Assembly (NCBI RefSeq): GCF_031834615.1
Contig: NZ_CP115543.1
Coordinates: 3,359,001-3,423,000, forward strand
Reading direction: 5' to 3'
Source of the DNA: Stenotrophomonas aracearum
GTDB lineage: Bacteria > Pseudomonadota > Gammaproteobacteria > Xanthomonadales > Xanthomonadaceae
DNA length: 64,000 bases
Part shown: positions 55,727 through 64,000 of the stretch, one piece after another
Numbering within the stretch: the stretch's first letter is position 1
Layout of the letters: every line of letters starts with the position of its first letter
Notes under the pieces: generated by a model
Told to the model about the DNA's origin: nothing
Seen by the model: only the letters and a program-made list of their open reading frames with translations
Database searches by the model: none
Program-made: the position numbers and the translations under genes

Positions 55727-57754
55727 ATGCTGGAACGTTATGGGCTTTCACTTGCGCTGTTCTGCGCCATCCTTGCGATTCTCTACGGCATCGTGTCGGC
55801 ACGCTGGATCCTCCGGCAACCGGCCGGCAATGCCCGCATGCAGGAAATCGCCGCCGCCATCCAGGAAGGCGCGCGCGCCTACCTCAACCGCCAATACCTG
55901 ACCATCGGCATCGCCGGCATCGTGTTGTTCGTGCTGGTCGGGATCTTCCTCAGCTGGTACACCGCGATCGGCTTCGCGATCGGTGCGGTGCTGTCCGGCG
56001 CGGCCGGCTACATCGGCATGAACGTGTCCGTACGCGCCAACGTGCGCACCGCTGAAGCCGCGCGCAACGGGCTCAGCGCGGCCATGGACGTGGCGTTCCG
56101 CGGCGGTGCGATCACCGGCATGCTGGTGGTCGGGCTGGGCCTGCTGGGCGTGGCCGGTTACTACGCCCTGCTGCTGCGGCTGGGGCTGGACACCGGCGCG
56201 GCGCTGCATGCGCTGGTCGGGTTGGCGTTCGGTTCGTCGCTGATCTCGATCTTCGCGCGGCTCGGCGGCGGCATCTTCACCAAGGGCGCCGACGTCGGCG
56301 CGGACCTGGTCGGCAAGGTCGAAGCCGGCATTCCCGAAGACGACCCGCGCAACCCGGCGGTGATCGCCGACAACGTGGGCGACAACGTCGGCGACTGCGC
56401 CGGCATGGCCGCCGACCTGTTCGAGACCTATGCGGTCACGGTGATCGCCACCATGCTGCTGGGCAGCCTGATGATCGCCGAGGCCGGTCGCAACGCGATC
56501 CTGTATCCGCTGGTACTGGGCGGGGTGTCGATCATCGCTTCGATCATCGGCGCGCTGTTCGTCAAGGTGAAACCCGGCGGCTCGATCATGGGCGCGCTGT
56601 ACAAGGGCGTGATCGTGTCCGGCGTGCTGGCGGCGATCGCGTTCTACCCGATCACCCGGCAGCTGATGCCCGACAACGCGCACGGGGCGATGAACCTGTA
56701 CATCTGCGCGCTGATCGGCCTGATCCTCACCGGGTTGATCGTGTGGATCACCGAGTACTACACCGGCACCCAGTACAAGCCGGTGCAGCACGTGGCGCAG
56801 GCGTCGACCACCGGGCATGGCACCAACATCATCGCCGGGCTGGGCGTGTCGATGAAGTCGACCGCGCTGCCGGTGATCGCGGTATGCCTGGCGATCTGGC
56901 TGGCGCACCTGCATGGTGGGCTGTACGGGATCGCGATTGCCGCCACCTCGATGCTGTCGATGGCGGGCATGATCGTGGCGCTGGATGCTTACGGGCCGAT
57001 CACCGACAACGCCGGTGGCATCGCCGAAATGGCCGAGCTGCCGCCGGAGATCCGCGACATCACCGACCCGCTGGATGCGGTGGGCAACACCACCAAGGCG
57101 GTGACCAAGGGGTATGCGATCGGGTCGGCGGCGCTGGCCGCACTGGTGCTGTTTGCCGATTACACCCACAACCTGCAGGCCGCGCATCCGGGTGAAGTGT
57201 TTGCGTTCGACCTGTCCGACCACACGGTGATCATCGGGTTGCTGATCGGTGGGTTGATTCCCTACCTGTTCGGCGCGATGGCGATGGAAGCGGTGGGCCG
57301 CGCGGCGGGAGCGGTGGTGGAGGAAGTGCGCCGCCAGTTCCGCGAAATCGCAGGGATCATGGAAGGTACCGGCAAGCCGCAGTACGACCGCGCGGTGGAC
57401 ATGCTGACCCGCTCGGCGATCCGCGAAATGATCGTGCCCTCGCTGCTGCCGGTGGCGGTGCCGGTGGTGGTCGGCCTCCTGCTGGGACCGCGTGCGCTGG
57501 GCGGGTTGCTGATCGGCACCATCGTGACCGGCCTGTTCGTGGCGATCTCGATGACCACCGGCGGCGGGGCCTGGGACAACGCGAAGAAGTACATCGAAGA
57601 CGGGCACTTCGGCGGCAAGGGCAGTGAAGCGCACAAAGCCGCGGTGACCGGCGACACGGTGGGCGATCCGTACAAGGACACGGCGGGGCCGGCAATCAAC
57701 CCGTTGATCAAGATCATCAACATCGTGGCGTTGTTGCTGGTGCCGTTGTTGTAA
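55727..57754 (+). CDS. hppA: K+-independent H+-translocating pyrophosphatase
   Basis: An integral membrane enzyme coupling PPi hydrolysis to proton transport. The 675-residue protein has about 16 transmembrane segments and the signature [39 protein letters not shown] and the C-terminal [15 protein letters not shown] and [19 protein letters not shown]. The Lys in [18 protein letters not shown] marks the K+-independent subgroup. ATG 55727 has a GGGAGGGG Shine-Dalgarno. PPi from biosynthesis could feed both this pump and the PPi-dependent phosphofructokinase. Confidence 0.94.
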   Translation: MLERYGLSLALFCAILAILYGIVSARWILRQPAGNARMQEIAAAIQEGARAYLNRQYLTIGIAGIVLFVLVGIFLSWYTAIGFAIGAVLSGAAGYIGMNVSVRANVRTAEAARNGLSAAMDVAFRGGAITGMLVVGLGLLGVAGYYALLLRLGLDTGAALHALVGLAFGSSLISIFARLGGGIFTKGADVGADLVGKVEAGIPEDDPRNPAVIADNVGDNVGDCAGMAADLFETYAVTVIATMLLGSLMIAEAGRNAILYPLVLGGVSIIASIIGALFVKVKPGGSIMGALYKGVIVSGVLAAIAFYPITRQLMPDNAHGAMNLYICALIGLILTGLIVWITEYYTGTQYKPVQHVAQASTTGHGTNIIAGLGVSMKSTALPVIAVCLAIWLAHLHGGLYGIAIAATSMLSMAGMIVALDAYGPITDNAGGIAEMAELPPEIRDITDPLDAVGNTTKAVTKGYAIGSAALAALVLFADYTHNLQAAHPGEVFAFDLSDHTVIIGLLIGGLIPYLFGAMAMEAVGRAAGAVVEEVRRQFREIAGIMEGTGKPQYDRAVDMLTRSAIREMIVPSLLPVAVPVVVGLLLGPRALGGLLIGTIVTGLFVAISMTTGGGAWDNAKKYIEDGHFGGKGSEAHKAAVTGDTVGDPYKDTAGPAINPLIKIINIVALLLVPLL

Positions 57755-57801
57755 GTGGATTCGGGGCCGCGACGTCCTTGGGGGCGTCGCGGTACCGGGG
57801 G

Positions 57802-58161
57802 TTACGTGGGCGACGGCCTCGAGAGCACGTACGCCGCGCTCGCCAGGAAAAACACGGCCACCCCCAGCAACAACGGCCACGATGGCCGCGCGCCCCACAG
57901 AAACATCACGAACCCGAAGGCCATGCCGCCGGCTGCGAAGGCCTTGCCCTTGCGGCTGATCGCGCCCTGCTCGCGCCATGCGCGCAGCGAGGGCCCATAG
58001 CGCGGGTGTTCCAGCAACTTCCGCTCGAACTTCGGCGAGCTGCGCGCGAAGCAGCCTACCGCCAGGATCAGGAAGATGGTGGTCGGCATCACCGGCAGCA
58101 GCGCGCCGATCACGCCCAGCGCGACCATCACCCAGCCCAGGCAGAACCAGAGCCAGCGCAT
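57802..58161 (-). CDS. DUF454 family membrane protein
   Basis: A 119-residue inner-membrane protein of the DUF454 (YbaN-like) family. It has an N-terminal hydrophobic hairpin (FCLGWVMVALGVIGALLPVM, then PTTIFLILAVGCFARSSPKF) and a C-terminal pair of helices (AAGGMAFGFVMFLWGARPSW, then LLLGVAVFFLASAAY). Function unknown. It stands downstream of heme oxygenase on the same strand with a 28-base gap and could be co-transcribed. Confidence 0.85.
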   Translation of the reverse strand: MRWLWFCLGWVMVALGVIGALLPVMPTTIFLILAVGCFARSSPKFERKLLEHPRYGPSLRAWREQGAISRKGKAFAAGGMAFGFVMFLWGARPSWPLLLGVAVFFLASAAYVLSRPSPT

Positions 58162-58189
58162 CAGGGTGACCGGGCGCGGCCGTCAGCGC

Positions 58190-58777
58190 TCATGCGAATT
58201 CCAGTTCGACATGGTCGTGCACGCTGCGGAACGCCGCGTCGGCGGCGTCGATCACCTGCTGTTCCTGCTCGGCGGTGAGCAGCACGGTGTCGAGCGCGGC
58301 GGTGAACGCGCGCCAATGACCTGCGGCGCCATCGGGATGGGCGGCCAGGTGGCGGGCGCCGAAGTCGGCGTCCAGGCCGAGCTGGCCGGCCATCTTGTAC
58401 AGGATGGTGCCGCCCAGGTTGGAGCCTTCGGCCACGTACAGCCAGCCCAGTGCCGCCGGCAACGGCAGGTCAGGGCCCAGCCGCATCGGCACCGGGCCGG
58501 GCAGGACCTGTTCCAGGTCATGCAGGTCGCGGGTGACCTGAGGCAGCCGCCGGCGTTCGGCCAGGTCCGGCAGCAGCGCGTCCAGCGCGGCATTGGCGTA
58601 CAGCGCATCGATGTCGCGGTGGAAGCGGTACTGCACGCGCAGGAACCGGGCGAAGCGGTCGCGGTCGGCGAAGATCTCGCCGGCCATGATGCGCTTGTCC
58701 AGCGCGCCGTGGCTGGCGCGGGTAGCGGCCTTCAGGCGTTGGCTGCGGGTGGCTTCAAGGGTCTCGGTGGCGTTCAT
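58190..58777 (-). CDS. Biliverdin-producing heme oxygenase
   Basis: A 195-residue enzyme opening the heme ring to release iron, CO and biliverdin. The proximal His is probably His23 in LKAATRASHGALDK, and the conserved helix motif LGWLYVAEGSNLGGTILYK matches bacterial HemO/PigA-type enzymes. It is close to the TonB receptor/FecR/FecI set at 59.2-63.8 kb on the same strand, which argues for use of host or environmental heme as iron source. The alternative is a phytochrome-linked BphO, but no phytochrome gene is nearby. Confidence 0.9.
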   Translation of the reverse strand: MNATETLEATRSQRLKAATRASHGALDKRIMAGEIFADRDRFARFLRVQYRFHRDIDALYANAALDALLPDLAERRRLPQVTRDLHDLEQVLPGPVPMRLGPDLPLPAALGWLYVAEGSNLGGTILYKMAGQLGLDADFGARHLAAHPDGAAGHWRAFTAALDTVLLTAEQEQQVIDAADAAFRSVHDHVELEFA

Positions 58778-58920
58778 GGCGTTCTGGCAGGAAAAGGTGG
58801 CAGTGCCGCGCAGCGCGCGTCACACGGGTAAGACGCCTGCCACGCAGACTACCCCAAGCCGGATTGCCGCGGCAGGCCCGCTCCCCCATTCCGGCGATGC
58901 CATCCTCACCCCGGGGTGTT

Positions 58921-58926
58921 GATAAT
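58921..58926 (+). promoter_or_regulatory. GATAAT motif upstream of the DUF2789 gene
   Basis: TTGATAATGG lies 35 bases before the DUF2789 ATG, in the gap to divergent heme oxygenase. It reads either as a -10 element or as a Fur half-site (TGATAAT). The left half matches the Fur consensus; the right half does not. Confidence 0.3.
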
Positions 58927-58955
58927 GGCCCATTCTTCCGCCCACAAGGATTGCC

Positions 58956-59204
58956 ATGATGGACACCACCGAATCGCGCATGACCAACCTGTTCGAGCAG
59001 TTGGGACTGGACTCCAGCAAGGAGGCCATTGCCCGATTCATCCTTGACCATCAGCTGCCGGCCGATGTGACCTTGGCCGAGGCGCCTTTCTGGAGTGACG
59101 CGCAGCGGCAGTTCCTGGGCGAAGAGCTGAAGGAAGATGCCGATTGGGCGATCGTGGTCGATGAGTTGAACGAAGCGTTGCACGCGGACGCGACCAAGGC
59201 GTGA
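58956..59204 (+). CDS. DUF2789 family protein
   Basis: An 82-residue acidic, soluble, helical protein of the DUF2789 family (RMTNLFEQLGLDSSKEAIAR, then FILDHQLPADVTLAEAPFWS, QRQFLGEELKEDADWAIVVD). Function unknown. ATG 58956 has AAGGA five bases upstream; a second ATG follows directly. It lies between heme oxygenase and the TonB receptor, transcribed in the opposite direction. Confidence 0.88.
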   Translation: MMDTTESRMTNLFEQLGLDSSKEAIARFILDHQLPADVTLAEAPFWSDAQRQFLGEELKEDADWAIVVDELNEALHADATKA

Positions 59205-59240
59205 ACGGAAATGGGCGCGGCGAGTGCCGCGCCCATTCGA

Positions 59241-62168
59241 TCAATACCGCCAGGTCACTGCCAGGCGCATGATCCGGCCCGGCGCCGGCATCACGCCCAG
59301 CGCCAGCGGGTCCAGATGATAGCGGTCGGTCAGGTTGTCGACGTTGAAGTCGAAGGCAAGCTGTTCGCTGGCCTGCCAGCTCGCGAACACGTCCACCACC
59401 GTCGCCGGCTGGTACAGCTGCTGGATCGCCGACAAGCCCACGTTCCATTCCTTGTCGAGCTTGCTGATCGGGCCGCTGTTGTGGATCACGCGGGTGCCGA
59501 AGCTCAGCCGCTGGTCGAACAGGCGCGAACCCAGGGTCAGGTTGACCGTGTAACGCGGCGGGTTCTGGGTGTTGCTGTAGGAACCCTCGAAGCCGCCGTC
59601 CACGCAGTCCGGCGTCGCAGCCAGCTCGGCAATCTTCCGCTGCACGCCATAGGCGCGGCGCTCGGCGGCGATGTCCGGCGCGCAGGTCTTGGCTTCGAAG
59701 TAATAGTGCGCCGACAGATCGGCGAATACCTTGCCGGCGTCGTAGCTGGACTGGAACTCCAGGCCCGAGACCTTGAAGCGGTCGATGTTGCGGATGTAGC
59801 CGGCCGACAGCGTGCGGTAGTCGCGGGTGATCAGGTCGTCGATGCGGGTGTTGAAGTAGGCCAGCTTGAACGCAGCCTGGTCGCCGTCGGCGAACAGGTC
59901 GTGCTTCACCGTGCTGGCCCCCACTTCCCAGGTTGCGGCGCGTTCGGGCTTGAGCTCACCGTCGATCGGCTTGGCCGCGGTGAACAGGCCCAGCGTACTC
60001 TCGAAGAGGCTCGGCAGCTTCACCCCTTCGGCGTACTTGATGTACAGCAGGGTGTCTTCGTCGGCATGCCAGGTCACGCTGGCGGTAGGCATGAACGCAT
60101 TGTCGGTACGACGGATCGGCTGCGACCAGGTCCAGCTGGTGGGCACGACGAGGTCTTCGGTAGCGGTGACGTCGTGGAAGTTCCAGCCGGTGATGTCGGC
60201 CACCGTGCCCTTCTTGTACGGCGAGGCCAGCAGCGAGGCTTCGGTGAACTGGCCGTTCGCGTCCGGGTACCAGTTGAGCATCGCGATGCGCTGCGCGCGC
60301 CAGGCCGGCAGCGCCGGGTTGCCGTTGAGCAGCTGGGTGTAGCGGTACTGGCCGATCACCTCCTCGCCGTCCGGCGTGGCCAGGCGGTTGCGGTCATGGA
60401 TGCTGACCCGGCTGAAGCGCCCACCGAGCAGCAGGTCCCAGCGCTCGCCCGGCTGCCACTTCATCGACGCGACTGCGCTGTATTCCTTCCGCGCCGCGTT
60501 GCGCAGGAAGCGGTTGTTGATCAGGTCGTCATGCTTGATCGGCGCGTTATCGCCCGGGCCCACGTCTTCGTCGCTGAAGGCCAGGCCGTAGTCGAAGGTG
60601 AACAGCCCCGCGCTGTCGGTCACCACCACCGTGGTGTTGGACACGTCCAGGCCGAACCGCTTCTGGGTCATGTCGTTGCGGTAGGCGTCCTTGTACCCCG
60701 GATCGGTGTTGAAGGTCGGGCCGTCGTACCACTCGGTGCGGCGGTCGAAGTACCACGGGGTGATGCCGGTCAGGCCGTTGTACATCAGGCTGTCGGCCTC
60801 GGTGTACCAGAGGTTGGCCTTGAGGTCGACGATGTCGTTACCCGGGTTGAAGCGGTAGCGCAGGTTGTACGCGTCCAGGTCGACGCTGCCGGGTTCCCAC
60901 TGCGGCACACGGTCGCGGTCCACGCGGATGATCTGCGAGGCCATGATCTCGCCCTGGCGACCGCTGTAATGGCGGTAGCCGGCCTCCAGGGTCTGCACAT
61001 CGTCGATCCGCCAGGTGCCCTTGAGCAGCACCGAGTTGGACTTGGACGAGGTGTTGAACACTTCGGTGTTGGGCGGGTTCAACGGCGCCAGGGTGCGCCG
61101 GGTCTGCGGGAAGTCGTCGTAGCCGTGCTTGCCCGAGTAGTAGTTGCCGGTGTCACGCCAGGCGTACGCCGCCACAAGGTCGAAACGGTCCCAGTGCTTG
61201 CCGCCGGCGATGTTGAAGAACTGGCCGCCAAGGCTGTTGCGGTCGGTGCGCGGGGCGGCGTTGTAGGCCGGCAGGTCGCGGGCGCTGCCGTTGGACACGC
61301 CGCTGCGCACCCGCAGGCCGGCGTCCTGCCCGTCGCGCAGCACGTCACCGATGTTCAGCGTTTCCATTTCCACCACGCCACCGATACCGCCGGACGCGTT
61401 CGCGCCCAGGCTGGGGCCCTTGGTCACGGTCAGGCTGGAGATCAGGTCCGGGTCGAGGTAGGTGCGCTGCGACTGGCCGGCGTAGCCACGGTAGGTGTCC
61501 ATGGTCGACTGTCCGCCGTCGATGATGACCGGAATGCGGCTCTGGCCCTGGATGCCGCGGATGTTGAGGTCCAGCGCATTGGCGGTGCGCGGGTCGCCGG
61601 CGGTGACGCCAACCACGCCCTTGACGATGTCGGCGGTGGAGGTGCCGCGGAAGCGTTCGATGGTCGCGCGCGGTACGTACACGCTGGAGCCGCTGCTGCG
61701 GTAGACCTCGAGTGCGCGTTCGTTGTCGCCGCCTGCTGCGCTGGACGTGTCGCCGGCAACCCGCAGGGTGTCGGTGACGATCACGCCATCGGCGCGTTGG
61801 CCGCGGGTGGCGCGTTCCAGGCTGACCGCACCCGGGCCGAGCACGCGCGGGGCCAGCCCGCTGCCGTCCAGCAGCTGCGCCAGCGCGCGCTGCGCATCCA
61901 GCGTGCCGCGCACTGCCGTGGAGGTGGCACCTTCAGCCAGCGCCGCCGGATACGCCACTTGGACACCGGACTGGCGCATGTAGCTGCGCAGTGCATCGGC
62001 CAGCGGCTGCGCCGGAATGTCGAACGACTGCACGGCGGAGAGTGCGGCGCTGTCGGCGGACTGGGCCAGCGCCGGCGCTGCGGGTGCAGCGGCCAGGCCG
62101 CACGCCAGCAGGGCGATGCACAGGCGGGACGGGCGCGGCAACGCGCGCGGTCGGGAGTTGGAAAGCAT
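59241..62168 (-). CDS. TonB-dependent receptor with STN signalling domain (heme/iron type)
   Basis: A 975-residue outer-membrane receptor. The signal peptide ends near ALAQS (residue 36). The STN domain (about 45-120: SFDIPAQPLADALRSYMRQS, then VQVAYPAALAEG) marks transducers that signal through FecR. A TonB-box-like DGVIVTDTLRV follows near 130, then the plug (ASGGIGGVVEMETLNIGDVL) and a 22-strand barrel ending in RLAVTWRY. A Cys pair in an outer loop (KTCAPDI and TPDCVDGG) and the segment KYAEGVKLPSLFES are HasR-like by eye. The ligand is not proven; heme is inferred from the adjacent heme oxygenase. ATG 62168 has weak Shine-Dalgarno support. Confidence 0.88.
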   Translation of the reverse strand: MLSNSRPRALPRPSRLCIALLACGLAAAPAAPALAQSADSAALSAVQSFDIPAQPLADALRSYMRQSGVQVAYPAALAEGATSTAVRGTLDAQRALAQLLDGSGLAPRVLGPGAVSLERATRGQRADGVIVTDTLRVAGDTSSAAGGDNERALEVYRSSGSSVYVPRATIERFRGTSTADIVKGVVGVTAGDPRTANALDLNIRGIQGQSRIPVIIDGGQSTMDTYRGYAGQSQRTYLDPDLISSLTVTKGPSLGANASGGIGGVVEMETLNIGDVLRDGQDAGLRVRSGVSNGSARDLPAYNAAPRTDRNSLGGQFFNIAGGKHWDRFDLVAAYAWRDTGNYYSGKHGYDDFPQTRRTLAPLNPPNTEVFNTSSKSNSVLLKGTWRIDDVQTLEAGYRHYSGRQGEIMASQIIRVDRDRVPQWEPGSVDLDAYNLRYRFNPGNDIVDLKANLWYTEADSLMYNGLTGITPWYFDRRTEWYDGPTFNTDPGYKDAYRNDMTQKRFGLDVSNTTVVVTDSAGLFTFDYGLAFSDEDVGPGDNAPIKHDDLINNRFLRNAARKEYSAVASMKWQPGERWDLLLGGRFSRVSIHDRNRLATPDGEEVIGQYRYTQLLNGNPALPAWRAQRIAMLNWYPDANGQFTEASLLASPYKKGTVADITGWNFHDVTATEDLVVPTSWTWSQPIRRTDNAFMPTASVTWHADEDTLLYIKYAEGVKLPSLFESTLGLFTAAKPIDGELKPERAATWEVGASTVKHDLFADGDQAAFKLAYFNTRIDDLITRDYRTLSAGYIRNIDRFKVSGLEFQSSYDAGKVFADLSAHYYFEAKTCAPDIAAERRAYGVQRKIAELAATPDCVDGGFEGSYSNTQNPPRYTVNLTLGSRLFDQRLSFGTRVIHNSGPISKLDKEWNVGLSAIQQLYQPATVVDVFASWQASEQLAFDFNVDNLTDRYHLDPLALGVMPAPGRIMRLAVTWRY

Positions 62169-62302
62169 GTTGAAACCTGTAGGTAGGGCGATGCCGTGCA
62201 GACGGCGTCCCCGCAGGGACTGCGGGCGCTGCGAAGTACGTGGCGGCGGCGGGTACGTTCGGGGGTAAGACGCGTGCGGGGCGTACATCCCCAAGATCGA
62301 TT

Positions 62303-63259
62303 TCAGTGCGCCGCTTCGCGGCTCACGATCGCCACGCCCAGCGGCAGGCGGGTGACGCGCAGGCCGGCCGACATCGCCAGCGCGTCCAGCGCCTGCTCGG
62401 GCTGGTCGACGCGCAGCGCGGCGTTGACCGGCGACAACGCCGACAGGTCGCCGCGCACGAAGGTCGGCCCGGCGCGATACCGCGCGATCTGGTCGACCGC
62501 CGCGCCCACCGGCACCGCGTCCAGCAGCAGCTCGCCCTCGCGCCATGCCGCGATCCGGTCCGGCGCGAGGTCGGCCTGGCGCAGCACCTGGCCACCGCGC
62601 GCGAAGCCGGCGCGTTGCCCGGCCAGCAGGTAGGTCCAGCCGCTTTCCGGCGTCGCCGCCACGCGGATCTGTCCCTGCGACACTTCGGCGTCCACGCCGT
62701 GTCCGGTATCGGCCACCGCGAAGGCCGTGGCGATGTCTTCCACTACCCCACCCTGCGCGCGGACCCGGAAAGGCTGCGCGTGCCCGGGCGCGACTTCGAA
62801 CCAGGCGCGGCCGCGCAGCAGGCGGATGCCGCGCTCGCTGTCGTCGTAGTCCACGGCGATCGCCGAGTCGGCATCGAGCACCGCCCGGCTGCCGTCTGGC
62901 AATGCCAGTGTCACCACCTCGCTGCCGCTGCGGTGGTCGGCGCGCAGGCGCAGCCACGCGTCCGGCGACACCCACAGCAGGGCGAGCACCGCTGCTGCCG
63001 CCAACGCGATGCGCGGCGCGCGCCTGCGGGGTGCACGGTGGGCGCGCACCGGGGGCTGCGCCACCGCCTGCCACAGCTGCCGTTCGTATTCGAACGCGCG
63101 GCGGTGGCCGGGTTGCTTCAACCACTGCTCGAAGGCCTGCATGCGCTCGGGTTCGACCGCGCCGGAGGCGAGCCATGCGATCCACGCCTGCGCCTGTTCG
63201 GCAAGCAGGTCGGGCGAGTCGGGTTGGGTCCGGTGGTCGGGCAGGTTCTGCGGGCTCAT
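62303..63259 (-). CDS. FecR family anti-sigma factor
   Basis: A 318-residue single-pass inner-membrane regulator of the adjacent ECF sigma factor. The N-terminal cytoplasmic part has the conserved AQAWIAWLASGAVEPERMQA and FEQWLKQPGHRRAFEYERQLW. A transmembrane helix follows (about 84-100, RIALAAAAVLALLWVSP). The periplasmic FecR domain carries VVTLALPDGSRAVLDADSAI, RGIRLLRGRAWFEVAPGHAQ and the C-terminal STN-like region (DQPEQALDALAMSAGLRVTR) that touches the receptor's signalling domain. Order sigma, anti-sigma, receptor is that of fecIRA and hasISR loci. Confidence 0.92.
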   Translation of the reverse strand: MSPQNLPDHRTQPDSPDLLAEQAQAWIAWLASGAVEPERMQAFEQWLKQPGHRRAFEYERQLWQAVAQPPVRAHRAPRRRAPRIALAAAAVLALLWVSPDAWLRLRADHRSGSEVVTLALPDGSRAVLDADSAIAVDYDDSERGIRLLRGRAWFEVAPGHAQPFRVRAQGGVVEDIATAFAVADTGHGVDAEVSQGQIRVAATPESGWTYLLAGQRAGFARGGQVLRQADLAPDRIAAWREGELLLDAVPVGAAVDQIARYRAGPTFVRGDLSALSPVNAALRVDQPEQALDALAMSAGLRVTRLPLGVAIVSREAAH

Positions 63260-63336
63260 TGGCTGGCAAGGGGTGCGGTGGCAGCGCCGTTACCATCAAG
63301 ACGTGTGGGAACGGCACTTCCCCAAGCCCGTGCGCC

Positions 63337-63837
63337 TTACCGCCCGCTGCGCGCCCAGGCGAGCCGCTGCAACGCGGCCCGCACATGGTTTTCCACGGTG
63401 GTGACCGACACGCCACGGCGCCGGGCAATCTCCGCCTGGGTCAGCCCCTGCAACCGGTTGAGGCGGAAGATCGTGCGGGTCGGTTCGGGAAGATGGTCGG
63501 CGGCGGCCAGCACGCGCTGCAGCTCGTCCTGGGCCATGGCCTGTTCTTCCGTGGACAGCACTTCATCCGGCCCCCACAGGTAGTGGTCGGCCAACAGCCG
63601 CGCCTGGCGGCTGCGTTCCCGGCCCTGGTCGGTGGCCAGGTTGGTGGCCAGACGGTACAGATAGGCCCGCGGGTTGTCGATGGCCACGCTGCCATCGACG
63701 CCGCGGGCCTTGAACCAGATGGCCTGGATCACATCTTCAGCGCTGCTGTCGCTGCCCAGGATGCGGCGCACCAGGCGCAGCAGCGCAGGGCGTTCGCGGA
63801 TCAGCAGCTCGGTGAGGGTCGAGGCATTGGACGACAT
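63337..63837 (-). CDS. FecI-type ECF sigma factor
   Basis: A 166-residue group IV sigma factor. Region 2 contains RILGSDSSAEDVIQAIWFKA and DNPRAYLYRLATNLATDQGR; region 4 has the HTH LTQAEIARRRGVSVTTVENH followed by VRAALQRLAWARSGR. It should direct transcription of the TonB receptor when the ligand is bound. A Fur-like half-site lies 22 bases upstream. It starts the fecI-fecR-receptor series; gaps of 77 and 134 bases follow. Confidence 0.94.
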   Translation of the reverse strand: MSSNASTLTELLIRERPALLRLVRRILGSDSSAEDVIQAIWFKARGVDGSVAIDNPRAYLYRLATNLATDQGRERSRQARLLADHYLWGPDEVLSTEEQAMAQDELQRVLAAADHLPEPTRTIFRLNRLQGLTQAEIARRRGVSVTTVENHVRAALQRLAWARSGR

Positions 63838-63858
63838 GGGCGCGGCATCTTACCCTCC

Positions 63859-63869
63859 AAATGAGAATG
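63859..63869 (-). promoter_or_regulatory. Possible Fur-box half-site upstream of the ECF sigma gene
   Basis: AAATGAGAATG on the plus strand resembles one arm of a Fur box as seen in this bacterial group (AATGAGAAT). The opposite arm (GCGTCAC) is degenerate, so this is suggestive only. Confidence 0.4.
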
Positions 63870-63876
63870 CGTCACG

Positions 63877-64000
63877 TTAAGCCCGTGGTCGCCGCACCAC
63901 GCGAAGTTTGCCGCTGCGTCCGCCGCCGGCATAGAACAGGCCGGCACCGTCGGCTTCCAGGCCACTCACGTGCTGGCCTTCGGGCATCTCCAGCCGCTCC
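63877..64000 (-). CDS. C-terminus of a gene running off the window
   Basis: The last 40 codons of a minus-strand gene whose start is outside the window. The readable end is LFYAGGGRSGKLRVVRRPRA before TAA (63877-63879). A Gly-rich turn plus basic C-terminus is compatible with the last blade of a beta-propeller, but I do not recognise the family. The stop lies 39 bases before the ECF sigma gene start on the same strand. Confidence 0.6.
   Translation of the reverse strand, partial: ERLEMPEGQHVSGLEADGAGLFYAGGGRSGKLRVVRRPRA

Noticed and set aside
59211..62186. A 991-codon frame on the plus strand opposite the TonB receptor
   Set aside because: The composition is antisense-like (His, Arg, Val, Gly repeats) with no motifs, and the receptor on the minus strand is clear.
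62169..63428. N-terminal extension of the TonB receptor frame to 1,395 codons
   Set aside because: The extra codons are the out-of-frame shadow of the FecR gene. The signal peptide starts at 62168.

Overview
The window is a high-GC (roughly two-thirds G+C), gene-dense stretch of a gammaproteobacterial chromosome, almost certainly from the Xanthomonadaceae and most likely Stenotrophomonas or a close relative. The evidence is the pilMNOPQ/PBP1A divergence, zapA-6S RNA-fthC, a type B L31, a PPi-dependent phosphofructokinase, a K+-independent H+-pyrophosphatase, and several short palindromic repeats carrying a terminal GTAG, a repeat type described from Stenotrophomonas. I see no prophage, insertion sequence, CRISPR array, tRNA or rRNA. 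Most of the window is conserved core genome. The accessory parts are a fimbrial cluster (8.5-15.3 kb) and an iron/heme-type uptake locus at the right end (58-64 kb).

Layout. 0-5.2 kb (minus): pilM-N-O-P-Q, the inner-membrane alignment complex and secretin of type IV pili, each gene overlapping the next. 5.4-7.8 kb (plus): mrcA. 7.9-8.5 kb: a conserved gene of unknown function. 8.6-15.3 kb (minus): a five-gene adhesion operon with CS1/class 5 major pilin, usher, tip protein, chaperone and a YadA-like trimeric autotransporter. 15.5-18.4 kb: gltA, rpmE2 and a nucleoside hydrolase. 18.5-25.3 kb (minus): yicC-gmk-rpoZ-spoT-ridA-recG, the stringent-response/nucleotide block. 25.4-31.3 kb (plus): rph, a VOC protein, rdgB, hemW, then a DUF1631 protein coupled to a PilZ protein. 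31.3-35.1 kb: two proline peptidases (pepQ, pepP) convergent across a hairpin-rich 548-bp gap, with a UPF0149 gene. 35.2-41.4 kb (plus): zapB-like, zapA, 6S RNA, fthC, EVE protein, rpiA, DUF192, SirB1-type, rubredoxin (minus), thiE, hemL.

41.5-50.1 kb is mixed: azurin, a HAD phosphatase, argD, a Kv-type channel with a zinc ribbon, an HSDL2-like SDR, a lipoprotein, a kinase-fold protein with a coupled micro-protein, a DedA-PAP2-LssY fusion and a Lon-N protein. 50.1-57.8 kb: mpl, adk, pfp, two secreted proteins and hppA; pfp and hppA both turn over pyrophosphate. 57.8-64 kb: DUF454 protein, heme oxygenase, DUF2789 protein, a TonB-dependent receptor with an STN signalling domain, its FecR-type anti-sigma factor and FecI-type ECF sigma factor, and the 3' end of one more gene. 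This last group reads as a surface-signalling iron/heme uptake system.

Starts were chosen from Shine-Dalgarno matches, 4-bp overlaps with the upstream gene and where family homology begins. Functions were assigned from motifs read by eye. No database search was run.
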